Shown piece after piece: positions 52,498 through 64,000 of a stretch of DNA of 64,000 nucleotides (position 1 is its first letter; every line of letters begins with the position of its first letter). The stretch lies in contig CAKNEZ010000029.1 of the NCBI GenBank assembly GCA_930367205.1, forward strand, positions 119,750 through 183,749. Direction: 5' to 3'. The notes under the pieces were generated by a model. The model was given only the letters and a program-made list of their open reading frames with translations, did no database searches and was not told where the DNA came from. A program made the translations under genes and the position numbers. Source of the DNA: Acanthosoma haemorrhoidale (taxonomy: Eukaryota; Arthropoda; Insecta; Hemiptera; Acanthosomatidae).

Positions 52498-54683
52498 TGT
52501 CCATTGTTCGATGCACTGTGCGTGCAGTGGGGCAAATGCGCATGCATCAATTGTCAGGGACGCTATAAGTCAATCATGGCTTTATGACTACTTATGGCCG
52601 TTCAATTGATGGAGTCATGGAGACGTGGCCCTTGTATTGACTTGACGAGATATAATGCTCGAGTTTCTGTTAATTAACTGATTGGTTTGCTGATTTAACC
52701 TTCTTAAAATGAGCCTGGACACCGGGGGTATACCAATCATCGTTTGAGTCTCTCTTGGACTTTGAATAGAAAAAAAAAACATTGTATTTGTTATAAGCTG
52801 ATATCGAAATTAAATAAAATGGCCAAGTATATGTGGTGTTACCTTGTATGATTTGGATTCGCCCAGTGAAATGAAAATTTCTGCCAACTCCATAAATTGA
52901 TGACTGTCATTAATTGATTAGTTATACCTATATCAGCACGGGAAAAAAAAAAAAAAAAAAAAAGCTATGTATATATAGCTAGTTTAGGATTTGTAAATAT
53001 ATTATTAGAGGTGTTTCTTTTCTCTTTACTTTAGTTTTGTGTTTTCTTCTTTCTTTTTTATATATCATTATCATGTGTTTTTTTTTTGAGAATAAATGGA
53101 ACAAAACAGAATAACCGAAAGTGCGCTGACCGGTGCAACAATCCCATTGCATCGGAATACGCGCACCACAGGCTACGTAACCCCATGAGCCCGCTTCACG
53201 GGCTTGTGGGGCTAGCCCGATTGAGGCTCAGCCTCAGGTAGGGGGGGAAAAAAAAGAAAAAAAAAAAAAGTTATACCTGAATATTTTCCCATCCTATTTC
53301 ATCAAACTAAATATTTTAATGTTATAATTTATAGTATGTACTATATGTTGGGACTTTCGTGGACTATAACTACGAGACGATTAAAATGAGATAATTGAAA
53401 TCGTGTTGAAAATCCCAGTTTCAGATGAAGTGATGGTATTTTGCGTTGAAGTATTTCAGGAGCACAATGAAGGTGTTAAGAAAAAAATGCCTCATTCTGC
53501 CATACGAAGTTTTGTACCGAATTAAACTTCTTTACTCCCTGCCTAATAACATAAGTTTGAAATTTTTCTCGCAAATCACGTCATTAAGTGAATTTTCAAT
53601 AAGTGGCCGGAGGTACAAGTAATTAACGTACACGGTCCTAAAAGCAGTCACTGCGTCAAGTTCATAACATGTTCTTGGAAGGAAGGCAACAATCTGAGCG
53701 TATTTTAGTTGGTCTTGTTAGATATTTGCTTGGAAGTTTTGATTGTTATTTAAGTGAGTTACTGACTTGAATAGGATATTCACGTTCGCAAGCCTACTCT
53801 ACATTTGTAACACGAGTTAACTATTATCTTTCTTTTGTAACGCTTCTTTTAGTGATTTGTTATTGAAAGCTAGGAGAAAGCCTGATTTTTATATGTTATT
53901 AGAGTGATTAACTTAGCATATAAATCCATCGGTACCGACTGGTTCAAGACAAGCCATCCTTTGGGGATCAGAGGGGGCCGACAAGCCACTCTGGGAAATA
54001 AGGGCCGGTCACCGAGGAGTCCCATCTCAGGACTAGGACCGGAACCCGAGAGGCTGATCCATTAGTTTTCTCATTATTGTGCTGCTAGCACAATCCCATT
54101 GTTGGCAACCGGCCGTACCACAACAACCATCTTCTTCCCCTTTCTGATTAATTACTGCCAGCTCGGACCGATCCTCTCTTCTTGGTCATTAAGGCTGAGC
54201 CTGCCTCATCCAATCCAATGCTGTGAGGCTAAAACCCTGACCTATTTTAATAGAAACTCTGACCGGAAAACTTTCAAATCAGTCTGTAGTCAATCATCAA
54301 GTCTGTTAGCTTTAAGTTTCTGAATAGTTGCCATCGAGAAGTTCCAAAATTGAAATGGTGGTTATTATCATTTACCGTCACTTTACGTCCTTCATTGACA
54401 ATATTTATCTTCACGAAACATTTTGGCTACTTTGCGAAATAGTTTTTAGGCTCAGATTGAAAAGTGGGTAATTAGCACGATACGCGAATATTCTCCCAGG
54501 CAATGCTTCAACGCTGAAATGCTGATGCAGATCAATCGCGATTCACAGTTATCCGACTGATTTTACTTGATCATCGAATATGATGATTTATATTCGAATA
54601 TTAATACATAGTAAAGTATGCCAACTGTTTATTCCTGTACGGCCGATCTCAATGGGAATTCGGGTTAACGATACATTTCCAAC
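52498..54683. other. Non-coding region with two A-rich tails
   Basis: No gene seen. A pure A run (52943-52963) and a GC-rich segment ending in GGGGGGG-AAAAAAAA-G-A(13) (about 53091-53270) look like 3' ends of short retroposons, but I could not find their starts or target duplications. Confidence 0.45.
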
Positions 54684-54768
54684 TATGCGATGACACAGTG
54701 CCATTAAATTATATTCGAGTACTTTAAATCACTAATAACCGTTGTTTAGGAAGAAAAATATCTACTAC
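54684..54768. repeat. 85-bp direct repeat, left copy
   Basis: AACTATGCGATGACACAGTG... through CTACTACT, repeated at about 55700-55788. The two copies bracket a 930-bp segment containing LTR-like sequence. Confidence 0.8.
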
Positions 54769-54786
54769 TGTCGGGATATTGGTTGA

Positions 54787-54848
54787 ACAATTGTCGGCGG
54801 TGCACAATTGTCGGAAAAGGTGAACAATTGTCTGAGGTCAACAATTGT
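54787..54848. repeat. Four spaced ACAATTGT palindromes
   Basis: ACAATTGT at 54787, 54804, 54824 and 54841 (spacings 17, 20, 17), mostly followed by CGG. Could be clustered E-box-like (CAATTG) sites or a short tandem repeat. Confidence 0.75.
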
Positions 54849-54892
54849 CGGATTGTTGTAGTTAATAACATGGACCATGTTCCATGTAGGCG

Positions 54893-55700
54893 TTAATATC
54901 TGACTCCATATATGATTAGGAATGTGTCCCGACAAGACACTGTGTTCAGGATGAGGTTCAGAGGTTCATAAAGAATAAGACCAGTTTAAGAGTTCGGGCG
55001 AGAGATCGGCAGCGTAATAAGCACAAGTCGTCAGAGGTCTGGTATAGGCTGTGAGGCTAAGGGCCGTCGGTGGTAGCGGCTATCGGTATGTCGAAACTAG
55101 AAAAGAATGAAGAGTGGGGCCTACCAGGGGCCAAGTGCCCCCGGTGTCGAGTTACTCGGAAGACTGAGTGGCAGAGTAGCCCACCAGGGCCAGGTGCCCT
55201 GGGGTTAGTGATAAGTCGTGCGCTATGAAGACTGAGGGACTGACTGGGCTGAAGAGTGAAATTTACTGATATAAATATGATAACCCCCTCCCTCGTGGAA
55301 GGCCGGTTTGTCTGCCCGGCGTAAGTTTTACGATACACAGGTAGTCAGTTTATTGACCGTTGGGGTACGAGGGTGTGTTTTTTATAGCTGTTAGGGCTTC
55401 ACCCCCTTGGGTTATTTGACCACCTATAGCAAGGTTATTATCCCATGGGTCCCAAAAGGGTTCCTAGCATGATTTATTGACCGTGGGAACGTGACTGAAG
55501 GTCTATTTTAATAGGGGTAAGTGTCCTTTGCCCAGGTTTTATGGTACCAGGTGGCTAATTCTCTTGGTTTATTGCCACACCCTTTTAGTTACCTGTCTAC
55601 GACTTCCGACCTCTCTATGATTTATTACCAGAAGTTACATAATGAAGTTACATGACATTTTCTATTATAATACATTAATTATGAACCAGAGTGCGATGAA
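54893..55700 (-). mobile_element. Gypsy 2-family LTR/leader remnant, reverse orientation
   Basis: On the minus strand the leader with the PBS-like TTGTCGGGACAC and a gag start matching 40652 (ATGGAGTCAGATATTAACGC) lies at 54893-54950; upstream (to about 55340) is LTR-like sequence sharing TTCATAAAGAATAAG with the Gypsy 2 LTR. No gag body. Confidence 0.6.
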
Positions 55701-55788
55701 CTATGCGATGACACAGTGCCATTAAATTATATTCGAGTACTTTAAATCACTAATAACCGTTGTTTAGGAAGAAAAATATCTACTACTA
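55700..55788. repeat. 85-bp direct repeat, right copy
   Basis: Partner of 54684-54768. Confidence 0.8.
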
Positions 55789-56282
55789 ATACCGTATCTA
55801 CAGGATACCAGGAATTGTCGAAAGTCCGATTTCGGGTAGATCTAGGTTAGTTCTGATCCCTCGTTATGGGGAAAATTTTCCTTGTTCGCAAATCATAATT
55901 TGTTGATACAAACAAACTACTCGTCACCAGTTATTATTCAGCTTCAGATATTCGTGGCTGGACTCTCCAGGTTTATTATTTTGAAACTATTATTCTATTT
56001 ATTTTGTTTTATTAAACATGGGTTCCCTATATGTGATAGCCAGAGTGCCTCTAAACAGAAATGACAGGTGCACCATTATATGTAAACCCTTCGCACACTT
56101 TCCGGAAACACTCCAAGGACACAAAAACCCACTGATACAAGGGCTATTTACACCTGACTTACCTGGTAACATTCCATAACAAAGTGCATTCCCTTGTTGC
56201 GAGTCAATTAACAAAGTTAAAAAAATAAAATAAAAGGAGTATATCGTATGTATAATAAAAATAAAAATTTGAATACTTCGTT
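55789..56282. other. Non-coding stretch
   Basis: AT-rich sequence without a convincing gene; short frames on either strand have no recognisable domain. Confidence 0.4.
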
Positions 56283-57299
56283 GTGAATCGGTTAAAAATA
56301 GAAAAATAAATGGGTTACTCAAGAATTAGCTCGCTCTGGCTAAACGAGTGTCAGTTAACGTACAAGACAGATTTTATTGTTCTATACGTGAAAATATTAA
56401 CAATTTTCTATTGAATTATTTTTGAATATGCCTTTTAGTAATAAATATCCTCTTTCCTTTTTAAATGAACTTAGTCAACCTAGTTGACTAAGTGAGAATA
56501 ATCAATTGTCACTACCGACCGGTTACGACACTACAGTCATCCCTATTAAGTAGAATGGGGAGAGTCCCAACTCACCCTCAGGACACCCTCGCTTACTGCT
56601 TGTAAAAACAACCGCCAGAGTGCACCGCAGGCATAGGTACCACCTATACCTCAATTTTTACATCGTTTTATTTGATTGAGGGATTTTCTCTTGTTATAGT
56701 CAAGTTAAAATCACATTTAGAAGTTTTTATTACCATTGTATATGAAGTGAGCAACAATATATTGACGACTTAAGGCATTAAAATTAATTGTTCGTGCCCT
56801 AGTGTCCTTGTAACGTACCTTACTTCTCGGAATTTACGTCTGCCCTGATTTGATAACTTACCGAATTTGCGATAATTGGATTAACCTTGCGCAGTGGCAT
56901 TATTGTAACCGATGAAGTTCTACTGAGGTGCAATTATTGCTTATTGAAAACTTTACCAATACCCCGCCAAGGGACTGTGCAATACCAGTCCTAAAGGCAA
57001 TTTTTGGAAATCCCTCCGGGGATTCATAAATGACAATGTCAAATTTATTTCAGCAAAACACTATAGTCGAGGCTCATAGCTTAACTTCGGCCACTAAGTG
57101 ACGTCTCACATAGGTGACTGACCCTAATTATTAAAAAGATATGATTTTAATGACATAATGTCAATCGATTGAGTATATTATATATTTTTAGAAATTGAGC
57201 AAATGCGAAAATTCTACCAGTATTCTCCCACCCAATAATAATCAACCTTCTAAACTCACGAATGTTGAGGGATACCTACCTACCTCCTTCCCTTAAAAT

Positions 57300-57830
57300 A
57301 TTTACAGATTTTTTTTTTGTCACGGAAAGGCATTAAGACCACGCGAATATCATTACTTTCGGTTCTTTTCTTGTTTTTGTTTTTCTTCCATTATCCTCTC
57401 ATTATCTCTACGTACTTTTGTTTTCTTTCTTCTGTCCACGCGACTCCCTTTTTCGTTTTTTTGTTTCCCGAAAGAACCTTGATTTCCCTCAGTCTTTTCC
57501 TATATCTTTCTCCGTCCTGACAATCCTGGTCCGTTATTCCTAGTATTTCAGTTCCTCCCTTCATCTGCTTGGTGTATCCTCGGATTTTCTGGAATATTTC
57601 CTTGTTTAGTCTATCCAGGGCCATTCTTACCATATGTCCGTGGAATTTCAGTCTCCTGATTCTTATGTCTATTTCTAGGTCTTTTGTGCCTTTGTGAATT
57701 TCTAGGTTGGATCTCAGTCTGTATGTATCCTTTTGTGGGCCGTAGATCCTTCTTAGGATCCTTGGTTCTATTCTCAGTAGTTTCTGTAGGTTTCCGTCCC
57801 ATATAATATTACCGGTTTAACGACTATGTT
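57300..57830 (-). pseudogene. Remnant of a LINE ORF2 C-terminus within unit U (B)
   Basis: Same RTE/CR1-like C-terminal remnant as at 46860-47390 with slightly different frameshifts. Confidence 0.62.
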
Positions 57831-58130
57831 GTAGGGTCTTATCTTCGCTTTAGTGGAGAAGTTTTTCTTGTTATATACGTTACTGGTTGCAAAACTTAGA
57901 TTTACGGATATTATAAAACAATAGGTTTTTTTGTTTTTTTTTTAAACTTTACAACTGACAAAAGGAAATCTACGAACTGACAATGCAACCTTCTTCCTTT
58001 TCACTGCCAATTCAGTCCCACCAACAATTCACACTGTTGTTCAGTCAAATTTTCCTTGTTTTTTTTTTCAATAAAGGATTAAGTCAGCCACAAGCTGACT
58101 ATTATATTATGGAACTGTAAATAATGTACA

Positions 58131-58173
58131 AAGTATGGAACTGTTACATTTGTGATGTAACAGTTCCATACTT
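58131..58173. repeat. Perfect hairpin in unit U (B)
   Basis: Same 19-bp arms and 5-nt loop as at 52096-52138, conserved although flanking sequence has diverged. Confidence 0.9.
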
Positions 58174-58533
58174 GATTTGTTTGTCAACGTCAATGCTGCA
58201 GGAGGTTTAACTATGTTTTAGTATTGCCCCCTTAAATAATATGAAATAAAATGTTTCCTATTGAAAATATTTTTTTTGCTCTGAAAAACCATGGCACCAT
58301 GGTAAATTAGTAATATTATCGTAGACTAATCGTAAAAATTACTAGTGGTTGAAGGGTCCATTGTGAATAAATGAATAATACTCCATGACTTGTTACGTGT
58401 TATATGAAACAGGTTCTACTTACCTTCTAATCCCAGAAGCAAATGCTTACCCTTGTTTACAAAACCTTTGAATAATACCTAACAATTCTGAATCATCCAA
58501 ATGGAATAAACAAACAGTTGATTTTGGAGGTTA

Positions 58534-58703
58534 TGTCTGTGGCGGCTGGCATTGATTGGTATCCATAGAGACCGCCAAATAAATAACCTACAACACATGT
58601 GTGTGTAAAAAAGATATGTAAATTTGTACCTTGTGTTCCGTCCTAAAATATAAAAGTTATGTAATGTATTGTGAGTTTTACAAATGTGTAAAACCCCACT
58701 ACA
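58534..58703 (+). repeat. 5' LTR of Gypsy 3
   Basis: About 166-170 bp from TGT (58534 or 58538) to ACA (58701-58703). The left edge is set by where similarity to unit U stops. TATAAAAG at about 58648 may be its promoter. Confidence 0.7.
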
Positions 58704-58726
58704 ATTGGTGACCCCGACGTGATCGT
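58704..58726 (+). promoter_or_regulatory. Primer-binding site of Gypsy 3
   Basis: ATTGGTGACCCCGACGTGAT directly after the LTR. The TGGTGACCCCGACGTGAT type is widespread in insect Gypsy elements. Confidence 0.75.
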
Positions 58727-58735
58727 GAGTGACAT

Positions 58736-59420
58736 ATGAAATTAATCATGCCGGACGAAAATATGAAAAACGAAAATAGTGAATCTTTGACGAAGAACAT
58801 TGATAAGGTTAGTATCAAGCTTCCACCGTTTTGGAAAGACAAACCAGGTTTTACCAGGCGGAAGCCCAGTTCGATCTTGGAGGAATCACTAGGGAAGGTA
58901 CGAAATTTAATTACCTAATTGCTCAATTGGATCTTAAGATAATAGAAAACATATACGACATTGTCTCATCTACTGAGGACAAAAAATATACCACCACCAA
59001 GGATAGACTTTTAAGTATATTCCGAGAAAGTGGGGACAGAAAAATTAAAAAAGTCGTTAGTGAATTAGAAATAGGAGATCAAAAACCAAGTCAGTTACTT
59101 CGAAAAATAAAAGGATTAGCAGGTGACGATTTTTTTGATAAACTGTTGAAATCATTGTGGCTTGATAAACTTTCAACAGAAATGAAAAGTATTTTGGCTA
59201 TTTCAGATGGCAATCTGGATAAATTAGCCGAAATCGGTGATAAAATATGGGATATCAAACCCGCGCGTGATATAAATGTTGTTCATTCTAAAGGTAACTC
59301 TGTTCGTTCTCGTAGTAACAGCCGAAATAAACGTTTTCATCCAAAAGGAAAGTATTGTTTTGGCCATTATCATTACAGAAAGAAATGTATACCGTCTAAG
59401 TGCACACCTGAATGTAAATA
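58736..59420 (+). pseudogene. gag: Gypsy 3 gag
   Basis: Starts MKLIMPDENMKN (58736) with the conserved KLPPFWKDKPG, then a 1-nt frameshift near 58850 into YQAEAQFDLGG...; later GDQKPSQLLRKIKGL and a Ser/Arg-rich basic tail. Resembles the Gypsy gag domain in which a PPFW...WF-x2-EAQF motif opens the protein (DUF7041-like). No zinc knuckle is clear at the C-terminus (CFGHYHYRKKC is a degenerate one). Confidence 0.82.
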
Positions 59421-59567
59421 GGTTGTAGCGAAGGGAAATTCCTCACGGCAGACACAGAACTGACCAACTGTGCTGCTGTAAATATTCCAGGTCAACAACA
59501 TCGTTTGTTCTTACGAGACAAGAATACAGGTGTTCGCTTTCTGGTTGATAGTGGCGCAGATGTTTCC
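59421..59567 (+). pseudogene. Gypsy 3 protease remnant
   Basis: RFLVDSGADVS is the aspartic-protease active site. Directly after it the sequence jumps into the RT repeat, so most of the protease and the linker are deleted. Confidence 0.75.
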
Positions 59568-62500
59568 ACACAATTTTGGTTTACTAATTGATCTAAAAAA
59601 CAAAAAACTTATTGATAACAGTACAAAGCTCACTGTTACAGGTGAAGTAGTTACAATCAAGGAAATGGAATCATTGAGTTCTTTCAAAGCCACCTGTCAA
59701 TTCTCACATCTGTTAACCAATTTTCCAGATTTAACCAAACCATTTTCATTGAAGGTAAATGCCAAGCATGATGTAAGGCACCACATTGTCACTTGTGATG
59801 GACCGCCTGTTTTTAGCAAGCCAAGAAGATTAGATCCAGAGAAGCTGCAAGTTGCTAAACAAGAATTTCAGAGCATGCTCAACAATGGAATTATCCGAGC
59901 TTCCAGTTCACAATGGGCAAACCCTCTACACATAGTGACGAAAAAAAATGGCCAATGGCAAGTATGTGGAGACTATAGAAGATTAAATGACAGGACACTA
60001 CCCGATAGGTACCCCATTCCGAGGATAGATGATGTAAGTCAAATTCTTCTAAATAAATCAATTTTCTCAAAATTACACCTTTGCCAAGCTTACTATCAAA
60101 TACCTCTTAATGAAGAAGATAAACAAAAAACAGCCCTGATTACGCCCTTTGGATTGTATGAATTTAATGTGATGCCATTTTGACTGCGCAATGCGCCTAG
60201 TACGTTCCAACGTTTTATTAATGAAGTTTTGAGAGGACTGGATTTTTGTTTCCCATATTTGGATGATATACTCATTGCCTCTGCAAATGCTGAAGAACAT
60301 AATCATCACTTATCACAAGTATTTCAACGACTCAGCCACTACGGTCTCCGGATTAACATCAGTAAATCTGAGTTTGGTTTGGAAAATATAATTTTTCTTG
60401 GTTACCTTATTTCGTCAAATGGTACACACAATTTTGGTTTACTAATTGATCTAAAAAACAAAAAACTTATTGATAACAGTACAAAGCTCACTGTTACAGG
60501 TGAAGTAGTTACAATCAAGGAAATGGAATCATTGAGTTCTTTCAAAGCCACCTGTCAATTCTCACATCTGTTAACCAATTTTCCAGATTTAACCAAACCA
60601 TTTTCATTGAAGGTAAATGCCAAGCATGATGTAAGGCACCACATTGTCACTTGTGATGGACCGCCTGTTTTTAGCAAGCCAAGAAGATTAGATCCAGAGA
60701 AGCTGCAAGTTGCTAAACAAGAATTTCAGAGCATGCTCAACAATGGAATTATCCGAGCTTCCAGTTCACAATGGGCAAACCCTCTACACATAGTGACGAA
60801 AAAAAATGGCCAATGGCAAGTATGTGGAGACTATAGAAGATTAAATGACAGGACACTACCCGATAGGTACCCCATTCCGAGGATAGATGATGTAAGTCAA
60901 ATTCTTCTAAATAAATCAATTTTCTCAAAATTACACCTTTGCCAAGCTTACTATCAAATACCTCTTAATGAAGAAGATAAACAAAAAACAGCCCTGATTA
61001 CGCCCTTTGGATTGTATGAATTTAATGTGATGCCATTTTGACTGCGCAATGCGCCTAGTACGTTCCAACGTTTTATTAATGAAGTTTTGAGAGGACTGGA
61101 TTTTTGTTTCCCATATTTGGATGATATACTCATTGCCTCTGCAAATGCTGAAGAACATAATCATCACTTATCACAAGTATTTCAACGACTCAGCCACTAC
61201 GGTCTCCGGATTAACATCAGTAAATCTGAGTTTGGTTTGGAAAATATAATTTTTCTTGGTTACCTTATTTCGTCAAATGGTACACACAATTTTGGTTTAC
61301 TAATTGATCTAAAAAACAAAAAACTTATTGATAACAGTACAAAGCTCACTGTTACAGGTGAAGTAGTTACAATCAAGGAAATGGAATCATTGAGTTCTTT
61401 CAAAGCCACCTGTCAATTCTCACATCTGTTAACCAATTTTCCAGATTTAACCAAACCATTTTCATTGAAGGTAAATGCCAAGCATGATGTAAGGCACCAC
61501 ATTGTCACTTGTGATGGACCGCCTGTTTTTAGCAAGCCAAGAAGATTAGATCCAGAGAAGCTGCAAGTTGCTAAACAAGAATTTCAGAGCATGCTCAACA
61601 ATGGAATTATCCGAGCTTCCAGTTCACAATGGGCAAACCCTCTACACATAGTGACGAAAAAAAATGGCCAATGGCAAGTATGTGGAGACTATAGAAGATT
61701 AAATGACAGGACACTACCCGATAGGTACCCCATTCCGAGGATAGATGATGTAAGTCAAATTCTTCTAAATAAATCAATTTTCTCAAAATTACACCTTTGC
61801 CAAGCTTACTATCAAATACCTCTTAATGAAGAAGATAAACAAAAAACAGCCCTGATTACGCCCTTTGGATTGTATGAATTTAATGTGATGCCATTTTGAC
61901 TGCGCAATGCGCCTAGTACGTTCCAACGTTTTATTAATGAAGTTTTGAGAGGACTGGATTTTTGTTTCCCATATTTGGATGATATACTCATTGCCTCTGC
62001 AAATGCTGAAGAACATAATCATCACTTATCACAAGTATTTCAACGACTCAGCCACTACGGTCTCCGGATTAACATCAGTAAATCTGAGTTTGGTTTGGAA
62101 AATATAATTTTTCTTGGTTACCTTATTTCGTCAAATGGTACACACAATTTTGGTTTACTAATTGATCTAAAAAACAAAAAACTTATTGATAACAGTACAA
62201 AGCTCACTGTTACAGGTGAAGTAGTTACAATCAAGGAAATGGAATCATTGAGTTCTTTCAAAGCCACCTGTCAATTCTCACATCTGTTAACCAATTTTCC
62301 AGATTTAACCAAACCATTTTCATTGAAGGTAAATGCCAAGCATGATGTAAGGCACCACATTGTCACTTGTGATGGACCGCCTGTTTTTAGCAAGCCAAGA
62401 AGATTAGATCCAGAGAAGCTGCAAGTTGCTAAACAAGAATTTCAGAGCATGCTCAACAATGGAATTATCTGAGCTTCCAGTTCACAATGGGCAAACCCTC

Positions 62501-62999
62501 TACACATAGTGACGAAGAAAAATGGCCAATGGCAAGTATGTGGAGACTATAGAAGATTAAATGACAGGACACTACCCGATAGGTACCCCATTCCGAGGAT
62601 AGATGATGTAAGGCAAATTCTTCTAAATAAATCAATTTTCTCAAAATTACACCTTTGCCAAGCTTACTATCAAATACCTCTTAATGAAGAAGATAAACAA
62701 AAAACAGCCCTGATTACGCCCTTTGGATTGTATGAATTTAATGTGATGCCATTTTGACTGCGCAATGCGCCTAGTACGTTCCAACGTTTTATTAATGAAG
62801 TTTTGAGAGGACTGGATTTTTGTTTCCCATATTTGGATGATATACTCATTGCCTCTGCAAATGCTGAAGAACATAATCATCACTTATCACAAGTATTTCA
62901 ACGACTCAGCCATTACGGTCTCCGGATTAACATCAGTAAATCTGAGTTTGGTTTGGAAAATATAATTTTTCTTGGTTACCTTATTTCGTCAAATGGTAC
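59568..62999 (+). repeat. Four tandem 858-bp copies of the Gypsy 3 RT region
   Basis: Units 59568-60425, 60426-61283, 61284-62141 and 62142-62999. Each encodes 286 in-frame residues from HNFGLLIDLKNKK through the RT motifs (CGDYRRLND, KLHLCQAYYQIPL, FPYLDDILIAS) to FLGYLISSNGT. All four share one TGA in place of the glycine of MPFGLRNAP. Units 1-3 appear identical; unit 4 has at least four substitutions, including a CGA-to-TGA (about 62469). Junctions occur at ACACAATTTTGG. Confidence 0.95.
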
Positions 63000-64000
63000 A
63001 AAACCTGATCCTGACAGAGTGAGTGCCATTGTCAACTATGATTTACCAAGAACTATAAAACGCCTAAGGTCTTACTTAGGAATGCTGAACTTCTATCGCA
63101 GGCATCTACATCATGCTGCAGGCAATTTAGCAAATCTCACTAATTTTCTTAAGGGTGCTAAGAAAAATGATAAAACTAAGATTGTATGGACACCAGAAAC
63201 TATTGAAGATTTTCAACAGAGCAAACAAGCCTTAACATACCACTGTTAACATTACTCTGTACTTAACATAGCTCTGTTAACATACCCAAATCCTAATTGT
63301 GAATTCTCACTGTAGATGCATCTGACTGGGCAGCTGGAGCTGCTCTGCAACAATGGGAAAATAGTTCATGGATACCTATTGGATTTTTTTCCAAATAGTT
63401 TTCTGAAACACAGTGCAAATACTCTACATATGACCGAGAACTTACAGCTATTCATATGTCAATCAAGTACTTTAAATATTTGTTGGAGGGAAGGTCATTT
63501 GTAATATATACAGATCATAAGCCTTTGATTTGTGCATTGAAACAAAAGAACGACAAAGCATCCCCTCGCCAACTTCGACAATTGCAATATATTTCCCAGT
63601 TCACAACAACCTTGGTTCATGTTTCAGGAAAAAAACAATATGATTGCAGCTTACATGTCTCGACTAGAAGAATGCTCTGCAATTGATTTCACCCAAATAG
63701 CAGAAGCGCAAACACATGATGAAGAACTACAACAACTGCGTACTTCTGCAAATATTGGATTGATTTTCAAATCCTACCCTCTTGAAAACGGAAGCCAATT
63801 ATGGTGTGATGTTTCAACAAAGGAAATTAGACCGTATATTCCAAAAGATTTTCGTTATAATGTATTCAAACATTATCATAATATGTCACACCCTGGAATC
63901 AGATCTACGGCTAAGCTGATATGTTCGAAGACAGTTTGGATAAACATGAAAAATAATTTGCGCTCATGGGCAAATGCCTGTATCGCATGCCAAAAAAGCA
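63000..64000 (+). pseudogene. pol: Gypsy 3 RT end, RNase H and integrase start (partial)
   Basis: RT connection KPDPDRVSAIVNYDLP and LRSYLGMLNFYRRHL; RNase H with DASDWAAGAALQQ, YSTYDRELTAIH and YTDHKPLICALKQK across several frameshifts (near 63240, 63320, 63400, 63640); then integrase HHCC start (HYHNMSHPGIRSTAKLI, ACIACQKS), cut by the window end. Confidence 0.85.

Larger units (their letters stand above)
56283..58533. repeat. Repeat unit U, copy B (uninterrupted)
   Basis: Paralogue of 40816-41837 + 46438-47451 + 51841-52497 with none of the LINE insertions. It provides the empty sites for LINE 2 (56874-56883) and for the I/R1-like LINE (57871-57881). A few percent divergence and small indels. 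Confidence 0.87.
58534..64000 (+). mobile_element. Gypsy-type LTR retrotransposon 3, runs off the window
   Basis: Short LTR, primer-binding site, gag, protease remnant, amplified RT region, RNase H and the start of integrase. The gag and PBS type place it in a different Gypsy lineage from element 1. Confidence 0.92.

Overview
The window reads as arthropod, most likely insect, nuclear DNA: AT-rich, packed with nested transposable elements, and with no recognisable host gene. Several elements use GT-AG introns and TATA/TCAGT-type promoters. I cannot fix the order or species from the sequence.

Bases 1-17031 hold a nearly complete Polinton/Maverick (adintovirus-like) element, about 15.9 kb between two terminal hairpins, with long inverted repeats (1-1660 and 15600-17031). 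Its genes lie in four blocks. The first (minus strand, 1302-5785) holds a spliced dUTPase and a protein-primed family B DNA polymerase. The second (plus, 6418-7993) holds a spliced small protein and two unrecognised proteins. The third (minus, 8151-12243) holds a protein with a C-terminal BIR-like zinc domain, the double-jelly-roll major capsid protein, a 53-residue basic protein, a penton-like protein, an adenain-like protease and a PLA2-fold minor virion protein. The fourth (plus, 12327-15564) holds the packaging ATPase, a DUF8207-like protein, a fibre-like protein and a retrovirus-type integrase with chromodomain. Together this is a full replication (PolB, dUTPase), integration (integrase) and virion-building (capsid, penton, protease, ATPase, PLA2, fibre) kit with no obvious inactivating mutation, except that the protease has no ATG and lies behind a UGA-CUA. 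Fragments of a BEL/Pao gag lie outside both terminal hairpins, in inverted orientation.

Bases 17134-22851 are an apparently exact, indel-free inverted copy of 9269-14986. It repeats the block from the capsid gene to the integrase but is cut at both ends. It is either a very recent rearrangement or an assembly artefact.

From 22.9 to 64 kb the window is a nest of retroelements: a Gypsy element with nearly intact gag-pol (23.8-29.0 kb); a decayed Jockey-like LINE with a 1.0-kb insert inside it (29.8-34.7 kb); two copies of unidentified coding-like repeats (R1 and R2); a truncated I/R1-like LINE (37.1-37.7 kb); a Gypsy integrase and LTR remnant (38.6-40.7 kb); a second Jockey-like LINE (41.8-46.4 kb) and a full-length I/R1-like LINE (47.5-51.8 kb), both inserted in a repeat unit (U) whose uninterrupted paralogue lies at 56.3-58.5 kb; and a third Gypsy element (58.5 kb to the window end) whose reverse-transcriptase region is tandemly repeated four times in 858-bp units.
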